A stretch of 64,000 nt of DNA from Methylobacterium haplocladii (GCF_007992175.1 NZ_BJZT01000014.1:1-64000), one strand, 5' to 3'. Shown: positions 8,356-17,393, numbered from the stretch's first letter. The notes: generated by a model from the sequence alone, not told the origin. Made by a program: numbers and translations.

Positions 8356-10569
8356 ATGCCAACCACCCAGCTCTCCCGCCGCCACGTCCTGCAGGGCGGC
8401 GCCATCATCGTCGGCTTCTCGCTGAGCCGCTCCCTGCCTACTGTCGCCGCCTCCGGTACCGCGCCCTCGAAGGCGGTCGCCCTCGACGAGGTCGACAGCT
8501 ACCTCGCCCTGGAGCGCGACGGCTCGGCCATCGTCTATTCCGGCAAGGTCGATCTCGGCACCGGGGTCCAGACCGCTCTGACCCAGATGGCGGCCGACGA
8601 GCTCGACCTGCCACTCTCCCGGGTGAGGGTCATCCAGGGCGACACGGCTCTGACCCCGGACCAGGGGCCGACCTATGGCAGCCTGTCGATTCAGAATGGT
8701 GGCACGCAGATCCGCGCCGCCGCTGCGACCGCCCGGCGTAAGCTCGTCCAGCTCGCCTCGGAGCGGCTCGGCACACCGGCCGATGCCCTCGTTACCCGGG
8801 ATGGCCGTGTGACCCCGGCCGCAGGAGGCGAAGGGATCGCCTATGCCGATCTTCTGAAAGACGGCCACTTCTCGCTGAAGCTCGACAAGGACGCGCCAAG
8901 CAAGAATCCCGACGCCTTCAGCTTCGTCGGTAAGTCGGTGGCGCGGCTCGACATCCCGGCCAAGATTTACGCCAGCTCCACCTACATGCAGGACGTGAAG
9001 CTACCCGGCATGCTGCATGGCCGCGTCATCCGGCCGCCGGCCATCGAGGCACGGCTGACAGCTGTCGATGAGGCCTCGGTCGCCGGCATGCCGGGTCTGG
9101 TGAAGGTGGTGCGCGAGGGCGACTTTCTGGGCGTCGTCGCCACGAGCGAGTGGACCGCGATCAAGGCCGCGGAAAAACTCTCGGCGACCTGGTCCAAAGC
9201 CGAGACGCTGCCAGAGCAGAGCCGGCTCTGGGAGCATGTCCGCGCGACGCCGGTGGTGAAGGAGGACGTCACCTCAAACGTCGGCGATGCGGACGCGGCG
9301 ATGTCCAAGGCTGCGCGGACCTTGAAGGCGACCTACGACTTCGCGATCCACACCCATGGCTCCATCGGCCCGTCCTGCGCGGTAGCCGAGCCCGAGGGCG
9401 ACGCGCTGACGGTGTGGACCGCTTCGCAGATGACGCACGCCCTGCGTACGCAGCTCTCGGCGATGTTCTCGCTGCCGCCCGATAAGGTGCGCTGCATCTA
9501 TGTCGAGGGCTCGGGATGCTACGGCCGTAATGGCCATGAGGATGCCGCGGCAGACGCCGCCATCCTCGCCCGCGCTGTCGGCAAACCGGTGCGGGTGCAG
9601 TGGTCGCGGGCCGACGAGCACGGGTGGGACCCTAAGGGACCGCCTACTTTGATCGATCTGTCCGCTGGTCTGGACGACAATGGCGCGGTGACCGCCTGGT
9701 CCTCGCAGTTCCATATCCCCGTGGGAGCAGCCGGCAGCGTTCCGCTGGTGGCGGCGACGCTCGCCGGTCTGCCGCACGAGACCGCTCTGGCTCCGGGCAA
9801 CATCGTCCACAACTCGGCGATCCCCTACGGCTTCCCGAACGTGAAGACCGTCTGCCGTCGCCTCGCCACGACGCCCTTGCGCCCGTCCTGGATCCGCACG
9901 CCGGGACGCATGCAGAACACCTTCGCGAACGAGGCCTTCTTCGATGAATGCGCGGCGGCAGCCGGGGTCGATCCGCTCGACTATCGTCTACGCTCGTTGG
10001 CCGACGCGCGCGGGACCGAGGTCCTCAGGCGTGTCGCCGCCCTGGCGAAATGGGAGAGCCGGCCATCGCCCAAAGGCGATGCGAAGGATCAGGGCGACGT
10101 CCAGACCGGCCGCGGTCTGTCCTACGTGAAGTACGAGCTCTACCGGACCTATGTCGCCGCCGTGGCCGAGGTCGAAGTCGAGCGCCGCACCGGGATGATC
10201 CGCGCCAAACGGGTCTTCGTGGTCCAAGATTGCGGGCAGATCATCAACCCGGACGGGGTGCGCAATCAGATCGAGGGCAACGTCATCCAGACCGTGAGCC
10301 GCGTGCTCAAGGAGGAGGTGATGTTCGACCGATCGCGTGTGACGAGCACCGATTGGGCGAGCTATCCGATCTTGACCTTCCCCGAGGTGCCCGAGATCGT
10401 GATGGAGTTGATCGACCGCCCCCGCGACAAACCCTGGGGTGCAGGAGAGCCCTCGGCGGCCGTGATCCCGGCAGCGATCTCGAACGCAGTGTTCGACGCA
10501 ATCGGCCTGCGCCTGCGCTCGGTGCCGTTCACCCCGGAGAAGGTGAAGACGGCGCTCCAGCGGACTTAA
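8356..10569 (+). CDS. Molybdopterin-binding large subunit, IorB-type, Tat-exported
   Basis: 737 residues from ATG 8356, with GGGAGGGG just upstream. The N-terminus has a twin-arginine signal (LSRRHVLQGG, then a hydrophobic run), so the pair is probably folded with cofactor and exported to the periplasm. The body follows the IorB/aldehyde-dehydrogenase large-subunit fold: GVQTALTQMAADEL near the front, the ARLTAVDEASVAGMPGLVKVV segment, GRNGHEDAAADA in the cofactor region, and a C-terminal GAGEPSAAVIPAAISNAVFDA typical of the family. It forms the catalytic partner of the preceding 2Fe-2S subunit. Length matches the two-subunit (not fused) class. Substrate unknown. Confidence 0.9.
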   Translation: MPTTQLSRRHVLQGGAIIVGFSLSRSLPTVAASGTAPSKAVALDEVDSYLALERDGSAIVYSGKVDLGTGVQTALTQMAADELDLPLSRVRVIQGDTALTPDQGPTYGSLSIQNGGTQIRAAAATARRKLVQLASERLGTPADALVTRDGRVTPAAGGEGIAYADLLKDGHFSLKLDKDAPSKNPDAFSFVGKSVARLDIPAKIYASSTYMQDVKLPGMLHGRVIRPPAIEARLTAVDEASVAGMPGLVKVVREGDFLGVVATSEWTAIKAAEKLSATWSKAETLPEQSRLWEHVRATPVVKEDVTSNVGDADAAMSKAARTLKATYDFAIHTHGSIGPSCAVAEPEGDALTVWTASQMTHALRTQLSAMFSLPPDKVRCIYVEGSGCYGRNGHEDAAADAAILARAVGKPVRVQWSRADEHGWDPKGPPTLIDLSAGLDDNGAVTAWSSQFHIPVGAAGSVPLVAATLAGLPHETALAPGNIVHNSAIPYGFPNVKTVCRRLATTPLRPSWIRTPGRMQNTFANEAFFDECAAAAGVDPLDYRLRSLADARGTEVLRRVAALAKWESRPSPKGDAKDQGDVQTGRGLSYVKYELYRTYVAAVAEVEVERRTGMIRAKRVFVVQDCGQIINPDGVRNQIEGNVIQTVSRVLKEEVMFDRSRVTSTDWASYPILTFPEVPEIVMELIDRPRDKPWGAGEPSAAVIPAAISNAVFDAIGLRLRSVPFTPEKVKTALQRT

Positions 10570-11280
10570 GAGGGCGCCTCACGCTGATGCCAACTTCCTA
10601 GGCGTGCCGATCAACAGTGTCGCGAGCGGCGATGAACCCAGTACCGCGGAAATCCTGTCATCGCATTGGCACGTCCGGTTCGATGCGGTGCTGGGGCGTG
10701 ACCGAACGGCTGCCGTTACAGACCCTCGGAAGGTCCGCTTCCAGCTATCTTGAGCACGAGGACCTACGACTGGGTCGGGTGGTTTTCGGCTGGTCTGCTT
10801 TTGGCGAGTGCGGCCCCATAGACGGACATCATCGTCAGCAAAACCGAGCGATGCTGCCGCTGGTCGCACCGCATCTGCTCGTTGACCGTGTTCCCGACGT
10901 TTGGGCGACGTCGAGGACGGAGCGTTCGATCACCCGCCGGCCAAGATACGGGCCTCGTCCGGATCGGTCGTTGCGAGGCTCTCCTTGACCTCCGTTCTAC
11001 CGGCACTGCTTCGAACTGGCGATGCGTGAGTAAGATTGGCCGATCCAGGAAAAACCGGCTCGTCGGGTTAGGATCGGACATGCTGACGTATTGAGGCACC
11101 GACATCTTTCACCCAGTGAGAGCAGCTGATTTGACGATGCACTCAAAAGAAACAGATAGTTCGTCAAGCCTATCGTTCTTATTGCCTTAGAGACTGGTAT
11201 ACGATGGGGCGAAATATTCTATCTGACGAATAAAAACGTATGCAATTGCAACACACTCGCTTATGTGAGTGAGCGGATAT
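10570..11280. other. Intergenic region of about 710 bp, no supported gene
   Basis: Base composition drops from GC-rich to AT-rich toward 11.1 kb, marking the edge of the accessory patch that carries the methyltransferase. Short open frames on both strands (10617-10988 plus, 10764-11105 minus) show no family motif and arginine/proline-heavy composition typical of chance frames. I see no clear terminator or promoter. Confidence 0.5.
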
Positions 11281-12138
11281 CTATTTTGTTGCAATCATAT
11301 TGATCCCGAGGGCGTTTCGAATTCTAGGGTTAGACCGAAGGGAGGCGCGGGTTGTAGTTTGAGCTATCTTGAAAGCGATCTCTATAGTCTGCGCGACGTA
11401 AAAGGGGAGAACGCGGTATCCACCTTTCCGGACCAACAGCGGGGTAGCAGACCGAAAACCAGCGCTACGCAAGAGCGAAGCAAGAGAAGAAAAAGAATGT
11501 TCTTTTAAATGAAATCCAGTCGCAACATAGTCGAAGTACTTGGATACATCGTGTGGCCCAGAAGTTACGTTAGGTGTAATACAGAAGTATTTGCCACCTT
11601 TTCTAAGAACGCGGATGATTTCGCGTAGTTGCTCCTCGGCATCATCAGGATGCAAATGCTCCACCAATTGATTGCTGTAGACAAAGTCGACACTGCCGTC
11701 CGGCATGTCGATGGTGGTCCCATTGGTCAGAAGAAATTGGACGTTTGCCGGCGCCTGCTGCGGCTGAAACAGCGCATCTGACACGTCGATGGCCGTGACT
11801 GATCGGCAGTGAGGTGCCATTTCAATGGCAAGTCTGGCGTCGCCGGCACCGATCTCGATCAGATCAGCGTCGGGCTTGATCAATTTTTTCAGTAATGCGG
11901 CTTGTTTTGAAATGTAGCCGTGATCCAGATAGTTGTTGTTGTGCTGAGGATGATGAGGCAGTTGCTGAAACAGGGTATCGTATGCCTCGCGATAAAATCT
12001 ACGTCTATCTTCTTTGCTGGAAATCTTGAGTCTTTTTGCCAAATTCTTTTCTAAAGAATAATGTTCGATGATTTGATCGATTGTACGAGGATCGTGCGCA
12101 GATTTAGCAACGCGCTCGAAATCAGGCCTCGGCTGCAT
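11281..12138 (-). CDS. Class I SAM-dependent methyltransferase, low-GC
   Basis: 285 residues from ATG 12138, preceded on its strand by AGGAGCGG. The Rossmann methyltransferase core is clear: motif I LIEIGAGDARLAIEM, an acidic end of strand 2 (VTAIDVSD), motif near FVYSNQLVEHLHPDDAEE, and the post-core VLRKGGKYFCITPN. The 'EHL' plus 'RVLRKGG' pattern is that of Methyltransf_11/25-type enzymes acting on small molecules or glycans; the substrate cannot be read. Codon use and GC are clearly lower than in neighbouring genes, and the gene is flanked by AT-rich non-coding DNA and a recombinase relic, so recent horizontal arrival is likely. No partner gene of a glycan or natural-product cluster is adjacent. 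Confidence 0.88.
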   Translation of the reverse strand: MQPRPDFERVAKSAHDPRTIDQIIEHYSLEKNLAKRLKISSKEDRRRFYREAYDTLFQQLPHHPQHNNNYLDHGYISKQAALLKKLIKPDADLIEIGAGDARLAIEMAPHCRSVTAIDVSDALFQPQQAPANVQFLLTNGTTIDMPDGSVDFVYSNQLVEHLHPDDAEEQLREIIRVLRKGGKYFCITPNVTSGPHDVSKYFDYVATGFHLKEHSFSSLASLLRSAGFRSATPLLVRKGGYRVLPFYVAQTIEIAFKIAQTTTRASLRSNPRIRNALGINMIATK

Positions 12139-12771
12139 GCTCCGCTCCTATTTTCTGAAAGCACCTATAAATCTTAGACTGGCTCGAATGACCTAATGGC
12201 CTTTTGAAGACCTGCAAAATCGATCCAAACCACTGCGCCAGCCCTGTCTTCCGGCGCTCGATTTAGTTCCGTGAGGTTTGAGTGGCAGCTTTCGCCGACC
12301 CATGGCGATACTAATTTAGCTGATTACAATGTCCACTCCTTATCGCGATCGGTCGTGCCCCTTTAGCTGCGGCGGCGTCATACATGTCGGCGGCCGTAGT
12401 TAAATCGGGCCGCCGAAAACTAGACCGGTGCCTGAACCAATCCAGCCTCTCGACTCAATGCAAGGTTGTGTGTGCCGAACCAGATACTCGTTAACGAGTT
12501 TCTTCCCAATCGAAGCAACACTGACGCCATCATCAACAGCAAATTGCTTTAGCTTCATCATAATATCGTCACGCGGCTACAACATATAGGGTGGTAATTC
12601 AATATATTTCTCGCAAATATAAATTAATGACAATTTTATGTATCTTATCTAAAATATCCGACCAGACTAAAACATTAATAGATTTTGATTTTGTATTTTA
12701 GAGTGATAAAAATAGGTCCAGCAGCGATGACGTCACTGTTCATTGGAGTTGGCATGACCGCTCTCCGCTGG
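12139..12771. other. AT-rich non-coding stretch beside the methyltransferase
   Basis: Strongly AT-rich from about 12560 to 12720, unlike the rest of the window. It holds one short minus-strand frame (listed separately) and one GTCCACT at about 12332, the same heptamer that recurs at 29.3-29.8 kb; a single copy is not significant. No terminator recognised. Confidence 0.4.
12400..12561 (-). CDS. Possible 53-residue protein of unknown function
   Basis: A minus-strand frame from ATG 12561 to TAA 12400. It has balanced composition with hydrophobic, acidic and basic residues alternating (MMKLKQFAVDDGVSVASIG, then KKLVNEYLVRHTQ), unlike the Arg/Pro-rich shadow frames around it. A second ATG lies directly downstream of the first. 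No recognisable domain and no clear ribosome site. It could be the N-terminal fragment of a lost gene in this low-GC patch. Confidence 0.25.
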   Translation of the reverse strand: MMKLKQFAVDDGVSVASIGKKLVNEYLVRHTQPCIESRGWIGSGTGLVFGGPI

Positions 12772-12965
12772 TCATCCGCTCGCACCCAACAGCCGGTAGA
12801 CCAACGCCCTGGACACGTTCAGTTCCCGCCCGATAGCCATGCCTCCCATCCCTAAGGGCGCCAAGTCCCTGAACCCGGTCCGCATCGATGGACGGCTTAC
12901 GGCCCTTGTAGACGCCAGACGATTTTGCCTTGGCAATACCCTCAAGCTGCCGGCCTTATCGGACG
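12772..12965 (-). pseudogene. Serine recombinase (resolvase/invertase) C-terminal relic, frameshifted
   Basis: On the minus strand one frame reads QLEGIAKAKSSGVYKGRKPS followed by IDADRV. This is the conserved junction between catalytic and DNA-binding parts of Tn3/Hin-type resolvases. After roughly 25 codons the match moves to the other frame, LGMGGMAIGRELNVSRALVY ending RLLGASG-stop, which is the C-terminal helix-turn-helix. One frameshift separates them, and the N-terminal catalytic domain with its active Ser is missing. The relic lies directly upstream of the P450 gene and borders the low-GC patch, consistent with a decayed transposon. Confidence 0.75.
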
Positions 12966-13028
12966 GCCGACTTAAACGCAGCCGTACGGCCGATTTACAG
13001 CGGCTCACCCGGCGCGCATCACTCCGTC

Positions 13029-14405
13029 ATGATCGGAGGCGCGACATCCACTTTCCCGCCGGCGCCGCTCTTGGTGCCCCCGGTGCCGGCGCCACCCGAG
13101 CGCGACCTGCCGCTGATGCGGTTCATTGCGACGGTCGGAACGAACGGCATAGGAATCTGGCCGCGGCAGGCCTACGAGACGCCGGTGCAGCGGCGGACCC
13201 TGCTCGGGCGGCCGCGGATCACGGTGAGCGATCCGGAGGCGGTTCGCCGGGTGCTGGTCGAGAACGCCGAGAACTACGTCCGCACGGCGATCTCGATTCG
13301 GATGCTGCGCCCCGTGCTCGGCGACGGCCTGCTCATCAGCGAGGGTGCCGCCTGGCGCCATCAGCGGCGCACCCTGGCGCCCGCCTTCACGCCGCGGGCC
13401 GTCGAGATGCTGGCGCCTCACATTCTCGCCGCGACCGACGTGGCGATCCGCACGCTGGAGGGGGAGCAAGGCGACGTCGACCTGTTTGGTCACCTGCAAC
13501 GGCTCGCCCTGGAGATCGCGGGGCGCACGATGTTCTCGGTCGGCATGACGCGGCACGGTGCCGGCCTGCGCGCGCTGGTCGAGGAGTATCAGCGCCGCCT
13601 CGGCCGGCCGCAATTGCTCGACTTTTTGCTGCCGCTCGGCTGGCCGAGTCCGCACGACATCGCCCGAGCCCGATTTCGACGGCGCTGGACGGCCACGCTC
13701 GACGGCATCATCGCCGACCGCGGCAGTGGGCGCACCGGCGCGGCGCAGGACCTGCTCGATCTGCTGGGAGAGGCTCGCGATCCGGAGACGGGCCGTGCGT
13801 TCGCGCCGGAGGAACTGCGCGATCAGGTGGCGACACTGATCCTCGCCGGGCACGAGACCACGGCGCTGACGCTGCTCTGGGCCTGTACGTTGCTGGCGCA
13901 AGCGCCCGCCATCCAGGAGGCCCTGTCCGAGGAAGCGCTCAACGATCCCGGAATGGGCGATCTCATGAAGCGATTGCCGCTGACCCGGGCGGTGGTGGAC
14001 GAGACGCTGCGGCTCTATCCACCGGCCTTCGTCATGGCCCGGCTGTCGCGCGGCGCGGATACGCTCGCCGGCCACGACATCGCCGCTGGCACGATCGTGA
14101 TCATCGCGCCCTGGCTGCTGCATCGTCACCGTCTGCTCTGGCGGGCGCCGGACGCGTTCGATCCGTCGCGGTTCCTGCCCGGCGCAGAGGCCATCCCGCG
14201 CTTCGCCTATCTGCCCTTCGGCGCGGGGCCGCGGGTCTGCATCGGCGCGCAATTCGCGCTGACGGAGGCGGTGCTGGCGCTCTCCCGCCTCGTTGCCCGA
14301 TTCCGCCTCGCGCTTGCGGGCGACAGGCCCGTCCTGCCGGCGCCGGTCGTGACCCTGCAGCCCGACCATGCCCCGGCTTTCCGGCTGACGCTTCGCGGCG
14401 GCTGA
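13029..14405 (+). CDS. Cytochrome P450
   Basis: 458 residues from ATG 13029; an upstream extension to 12930 is open but overlaps the resolvase relic and is not P450-like. All signature elements are present: the I-helix oxygen-activation motif LILAGHETTAL, the K-helix ExxR (DETLRLYPP), and the haem loop FGAGPRVCIGAQFAL with thiolate Cys404. No N-terminal membrane anchor, so it is a soluble bacterial enzyme needing a separate ferredoxin and reductase, none of which is adjacent. The overall pattern (APAFTPR, the ExxR context) resembles CYP4/CYP102-like fatty-acid hydroxylases in the wider sense; substrate not determinable. It stands alone between the accessory patch and the min operon. Confidence 0.93.
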   Translation: MIGGATSTFPPAPLLVPPVPAPPERDLPLMRFIATVGTNGIGIWPRQAYETPVQRRTLLGRPRITVSDPEAVRRVLVENAENYVRTAISIRMLRPVLGDGLLISEGAAWRHQRRTLAPAFTPRAVEMLAPHILAATDVAIRTLEGEQGDVDLFGHLQRLALEIAGRTMFSVGMTRHGAGLRALVEEYQRRLGRPQLLDFLLPLGWPSPHDIARARFRRRWTATLDGIIADRGSGRTGAAQDLLDLLGEARDPETGRAFAPEELRDQVATLILAGHETTALTLLWACTLLAQAPAIQEALSEEALNDPGMGDLMKRLPLTRAVVDETLRLYPPAFVMARLSRGADTLAGHDIAAGTIVIIAPWLLHRHRLLWRAPDAFDPSRFLPGAEAIPRFAYLPFGAGPRVCIGAQFALTEAVLALSRLVARFRLALAGDRPVLPAPVVTLQPDHAPAFRLTLRGG

Positions 14406-14609
14406 TCGTACGGGGACGTCACGGCAGGGGAGGGAGGGCGACGATCCCACCCTCCGCCGCATCCCGGGATGCCGTAGCGAAAGCGGAGGCCTCGAAAGAG
14501 CCCTCCAGATCCCTCGCGGTTCCTGGAGCGCTCCGTCGAGGCCACTGGCGTGTCACCGCGGGATGACGGCGATGGGTGGGACGTCCGGATGGATTTTCCG
14601 GAAACGGTG

Positions 14610-14879
14610 TCAGGCGCTGGCCCGCATCGGCGTGGCGTCCACGGGGATCTCGATGTCCACGCCCAGCGTCGAGACGCCCTTGCCGCGCTCCAGCTTGATC
14701 TGGACCTTGTCGGCATCGACCTTCACGTGCTTGGCGATGACGGCCAGGATCTCTTCGCGCAGCGTGATCACCAGGTCGGGGCGGCCGTTTTCGGACCGCT
14801 CGTGCGCGATGATGAGCTGTAGGCGCTCGCGGGCGGTGTTGGCCGAACCGCGGGGCTTGAGGAAAGTGAGAACGCTCAT
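14610..14879 (-). CDS. minE: Cell division topological specificity factor MinE
   Basis: 89 residues, the usual MinE length. The N-terminal part (MSVLTFLKPRGSANTARERL) holds the membrane and MinD-interacting region, followed by LQLIIAHERS and the dimerising topological-specificity domain (REEILAVIAKHV, VQIKLERGKGVSTLGVDIEIP). MinE displaces MinD from the membrane to drive pole-to-pole oscillation so that MinC stays away from midcell. It is last in minC-minD-minE and its ATG overlaps the minD stop by four bases. Confidence 0.97.
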   Translation of the reverse strand: MSVLTFLKPRGSANTARERLQLIIAHERSENGRPDLVITLREEILAVIAKHVKVDADKVQIKLERGKGVSTLGVDIEIPVDATPMRASA

Positions 14880-15691
14880 GCTGCCCTCCGTGTGAACAGC
14901 TTGTTGATCAGGGACTTGCGGTCGGACGGGATCGCCATCGCAACGGTTTCACCCTTCAGGCGGCGTACGGCGTCGATATAGGCGCGGGACGGGGCGCAGA
15001 GCGGGTTGTTGAGGGTCACCGGGCAGCCGACGTTCGAGGCGCGCAGCACTTCGAGGCTCTCGGGAATGATGGCGAGCAGCGGGATCGAGAGGATCTCGAG
15101 CACGTCGTCGACCTTGAGCATGTCGCCGCGATCGGCCCGGGCGGGGTCGAAACGGGTGAGGATCAGATGCTTCTCGATCTGCTCGCCCTTTTCGGCGCGC
15201 ACGGTCTTGGAATCGAGGAGGCCGATGATCCGGTCGGAGTCACGCACCGAGGAGACCTCGGGGTTGGTGACGACCACCGCGACGTCGGCGTGGCGCATGG
15301 CGAGCTGGGCGCCGCGCTCGATGCCGGCGGGGCTGTCGCAGACGACCCAGTCGAACTTTTCGCGGAGTTCGGCGATGACGCGCTCGACGCCGGCATCGGT
15401 CAGGGCGTCCTTGTCGCGGGTCTGCGAGGCCGGCAGCAGCGAGAGGTTCTCGAGCCGCTTGTCGCGGATCAGCGCCTGGTTGAGCTTGGCGTCGCCGTTG
15501 GTGACGTTGATGAGGTCGTAGACCACCCGGCGCTCGGCGCCCATGATCAGGTCGAGGTTGCGCAGGCCGACGTCGAAGTCGACGACGCAGACCTTCTCGC
15601 CGGCCTGGGCCAGCGCTGCGCCGAGGGCGGCCGTGGTCGTCGTCTTGCCGACGCCGCCCTTGCCGGATGTCACACAGAGAACCTTGGCCAT
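14876..15691 (-). CDS. minD: Septum site-determining ATPase MinD
   Basis: 271 residues from ATG 15691; the frame stays open upstream to about 16159, but the family N-terminus MAKVLCVTSGKGGVGKTTTT fixes the start. It has the deviant Walker A (KGGVGKT), a switch region with VCDSPAGIERGAQLAM, and the C-terminal amphipathic membrane-targeting helix (SLINKLFTRRAA). In its ATP-bound form it binds the inner membrane and recruits MinC, and MinE stimulates its hydrolysis. Middle gene of the min operon. Confidence 0.97.
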   Translation of the reverse strand: MAKVLCVTSGKGGVGKTTTTAALGAALAQAGEKVCVVDFDVGLRNLDLIMGAERRVVYDLINVTNGDAKLNQALIRDKRLENLSLLPASQTRDKDALTDAGVERVIAELREKFDWVVCDSPAGIERGAQLAMRHADVAVVVTNPEVSSVRDSDRIIGLLDSKTVRAEKGEQIEKHLILTRFDPARADRGDMLKVDDVLEILSIPLLAIIPESLEVLRASNVGCPVTLNNPLCAPSRAYIDAVRRLKGETVAMAIPSDRKSLINKLFTRRAA

Positions 15692-15738
15692 CTCATCGTT
15701 TCCCTTGAAGCCAAATCGTGGTTGTCGAAGCGTGCCGC

Positions 15739-16464
15739 TCAGGCGAGGGCCGCAAACTTGATCGCGCCGCCGTCGAGCCAGATCTGGACAGCCTGGCCGC
15801 GCAGGTGGCTGCCCATGTCCTCGGCCGTGCGGACGAGGCGGTCGATGCCGAGGAGCTCCGGCTCGAACTTCCGGCAGTAGATTCTTGCGCGCGGGTTCTT
15901 CGCGGCGCCGGCGATTACCCGGCCGCGCAGCGCGCCGTAGACGTGGACGGAGCCGCCCGCGAGGATCTCGGCGCCCGAGGAAACCGAGCCCATCACGGTC
16001 ACGTCGCCGTCGGGATGGCAAATGCTTTGGCCGGAGCGCACCGAACCCTCGATGGTCAGCGAGGTCACGGGAGGCTTTTCCGGTTCGATCGCGACCTCCA
16101 CGCCCTCGGCCGTCGGACGGCCGCCGGCAAGGAAGGGCGGAAGCCCGACCGAAGCGCAAGCCGCGCCCTCGATGCCGAGGATGCGGATGCTGCGGCTCGA
16201 CAGCTCGGCGACGAGCCCTTCGAGCGCGGGGGCCTCGGGGGCGAGGGCCGCCACGTCGAGGATCACGCCCTTGCCGGCGAACAGGGTGGGCGCGCGCTTC
16301 AGCGCGGCGTCGAGGAGGGCGAGCCAGTCGCCGACTGGGGCCTGGGGCGCCAGGGCGAGGGCGCGAAAGACGCGGCCGCGACAGGCGAAGACGGGGAATG
16401 TGGGAGCAGGGCTTGTCACGGGCGTGAACGTTTCCTTACCGACCCCCCCATTCAGGGTCGGCAT
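15739..16464 (-). CDS. minC: Septum site-determining protein MinC
   Basis: 241 residues from ATG 16464. The weak N-terminal domain (FRALALAPQAPVGDWLALLD) is that which inhibits FtsZ; the C-terminal beta-helix is well conserved (VRSGQSICHPDGDVTVMGSV, SSGAEILAGGSVHVYGALRG, RARIYCRKFEPELLGI), giving dimerisation and MinD binding. First gene of minCDE, with a 47-base gap to minD. The N-terminal domain is poorly conserved, as usual in Alphaproteobacteria. Confidence 0.95.
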   Translation of the reverse strand: MPTLNGGVGKETFTPVTSPAPTFPVFACRGRVFRALALAPQAPVGDWLALLDAALKRAPTLFAGKGVILDVAALAPEAPALEGLVAELSSRSIRILGIEGAACASVGLPPFLAGGRPTAEGVEVAIEPEKPPVTSLTIEGSVRSGQSICHPDGDVTVMGSVSSGAEILAGGSVHVYGALRGRVIAGAAKNPRARIYCRKFEPELLGIDRLVRTAEDMGSHLRGQAVQIWLDGGAIKFAALA

Positions 16465-16976
16465 GGTTACCGTGCGGTTAATTTTGCCGGACGCTCGGCA
16501 AGTTTTGCCGGGTGGCGGTAGTAGGGTAGGTCGCTAGGCTCAAGAATTGTCTTAGCAAAAACAAACACTTGAATTTGATTTTGGGCAAGATCCGTTCGTT
16601 AAGGATTTTTCGCGCCGCATGCGGGGATCAATCGATCCTGTGATCGGACGAATCAGGAAACTGCCGGGTCGGGCTGGATCTGACGCGCTTTCGACGATCC
16701 TATTTCGGCGCCCAAACAGGATCGGTTTGTTCCGGCGTGCGGAGAAAGGCGCGTTGCCGGTCATGCGGGTCGAAGCAATCTTCCGCGTGCGAAACGCGAC
16801 GGCGCGCGCGAGCGACCAAAGTATCGTGCGCTTGTCCGACGCGTCAGCGAACGTCTATCTCTCGACAGATCCGGTCGTTCCGCAGCAGGCGTCAGCATTG
16901 TCGCAGGCTAGCCATTCGGGCGGAACATCTGTCCCTGGTTGCTGATTGCTCCCGCGAAACAACGTGGAGGAACTCC
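16465..16976. other. Divergent intergenic region of about 510 bp upstream of minC
   Basis: Between minC (minus) and the small exported protein (plus). It is somewhat AT-richer around 16545-16620 and must hold both promoters. A plus frame from 16619 to 16945 has no family features and is probably chance. No box pair is convincing enough to list. Confidence 0.4.
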
Positions 16977-17363
16977 GTGAAAAAAATCATGATCAGCGCC
17001 AACATTTTCGCCGCTGCCCTGCTGACTGCCTCGGCTGCCTTTGCCGCCCCTTGCACCACGGCCGTGAAAGGCAAGAGCCCCGAGCAGACCACGAACGCGA
17101 AGAGCTCCGACACCGACACGTCCAGCAAGAACACCGCCGGCGGCGCGCAGCCCGCTTCGCCGGGTACGGTCGGTGCGATGAACAACGCGGGCGCGAACCA
17201 AGCGACCCAGACCGCCGACAAGGGTGGCGAGAAGAGCGACAAGGCCGAGGCCGGCTCGAAGAACCTCGCCGGCGGCAATCAGCCTGCCTCGCCGGGCACG
17301 GTCGGCGCCATGAACGACACCGGCGCCACCCAGCACGCCGGCCACAAGGGCGACGATTGCTGA
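16977..17363 (+). CDS. Small exported low-complexity protein with a duplicated block
   Basis: 128 residues starting at GTG 16977; GGAGG at 16966-16970 with six-base spacing decides for this start over longer frames. A classical Sec signal peptide comes first (VKKIMISANIFAAALLTASA then AFA-AP). The mature part is polar and disordered, rich in Thr, Ser, Lys, Asp and Gly. It repeats the block AGGxQPASPGTVGAMN followed by A/DxGA, once near residues 58-75 and again near 99-116. Cys residues sit at the mature N-terminus and the very C-terminus. Comparable small periplasmic proteins are known as uncharacterised in Methylobacterium. A strong terminator follows. Function unknown. Confidence 0.8.
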   Translation: MKKIMISANIFAAALLTASAAFAAPCTTAVKGKSPEQTTNAKSSDTDTSSKNTAGGAQPASPGTVGAMNNAGANQATQTADKGGEKSDKAEAGSKNLAGGNQPASPGTVGAMNDTGATQHAGHKGDDC

Positions 17364-17393
17364 TCGGGTCCAAGCCGCCTGCAGATTCGACTC

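Noticed and set aside
10617-11105. Overlapping frames on both strands in the gap before the methyltransferase
   Set aside because: No motif on either strand; looked for transposase remnants and found none.
12327-12345. Single GTCCACT in the AT-rich patch at 12.3 kb as a second recombinase site
   Set aside because: One heptamer in 64 kb is expected by chance; there is no cluster here.
16619-16945. Plus frame of 108 codons upstream of the small exported protein
   Set aside because: No ribosome site, no family features, and it would cover the promoter of the exported protein.
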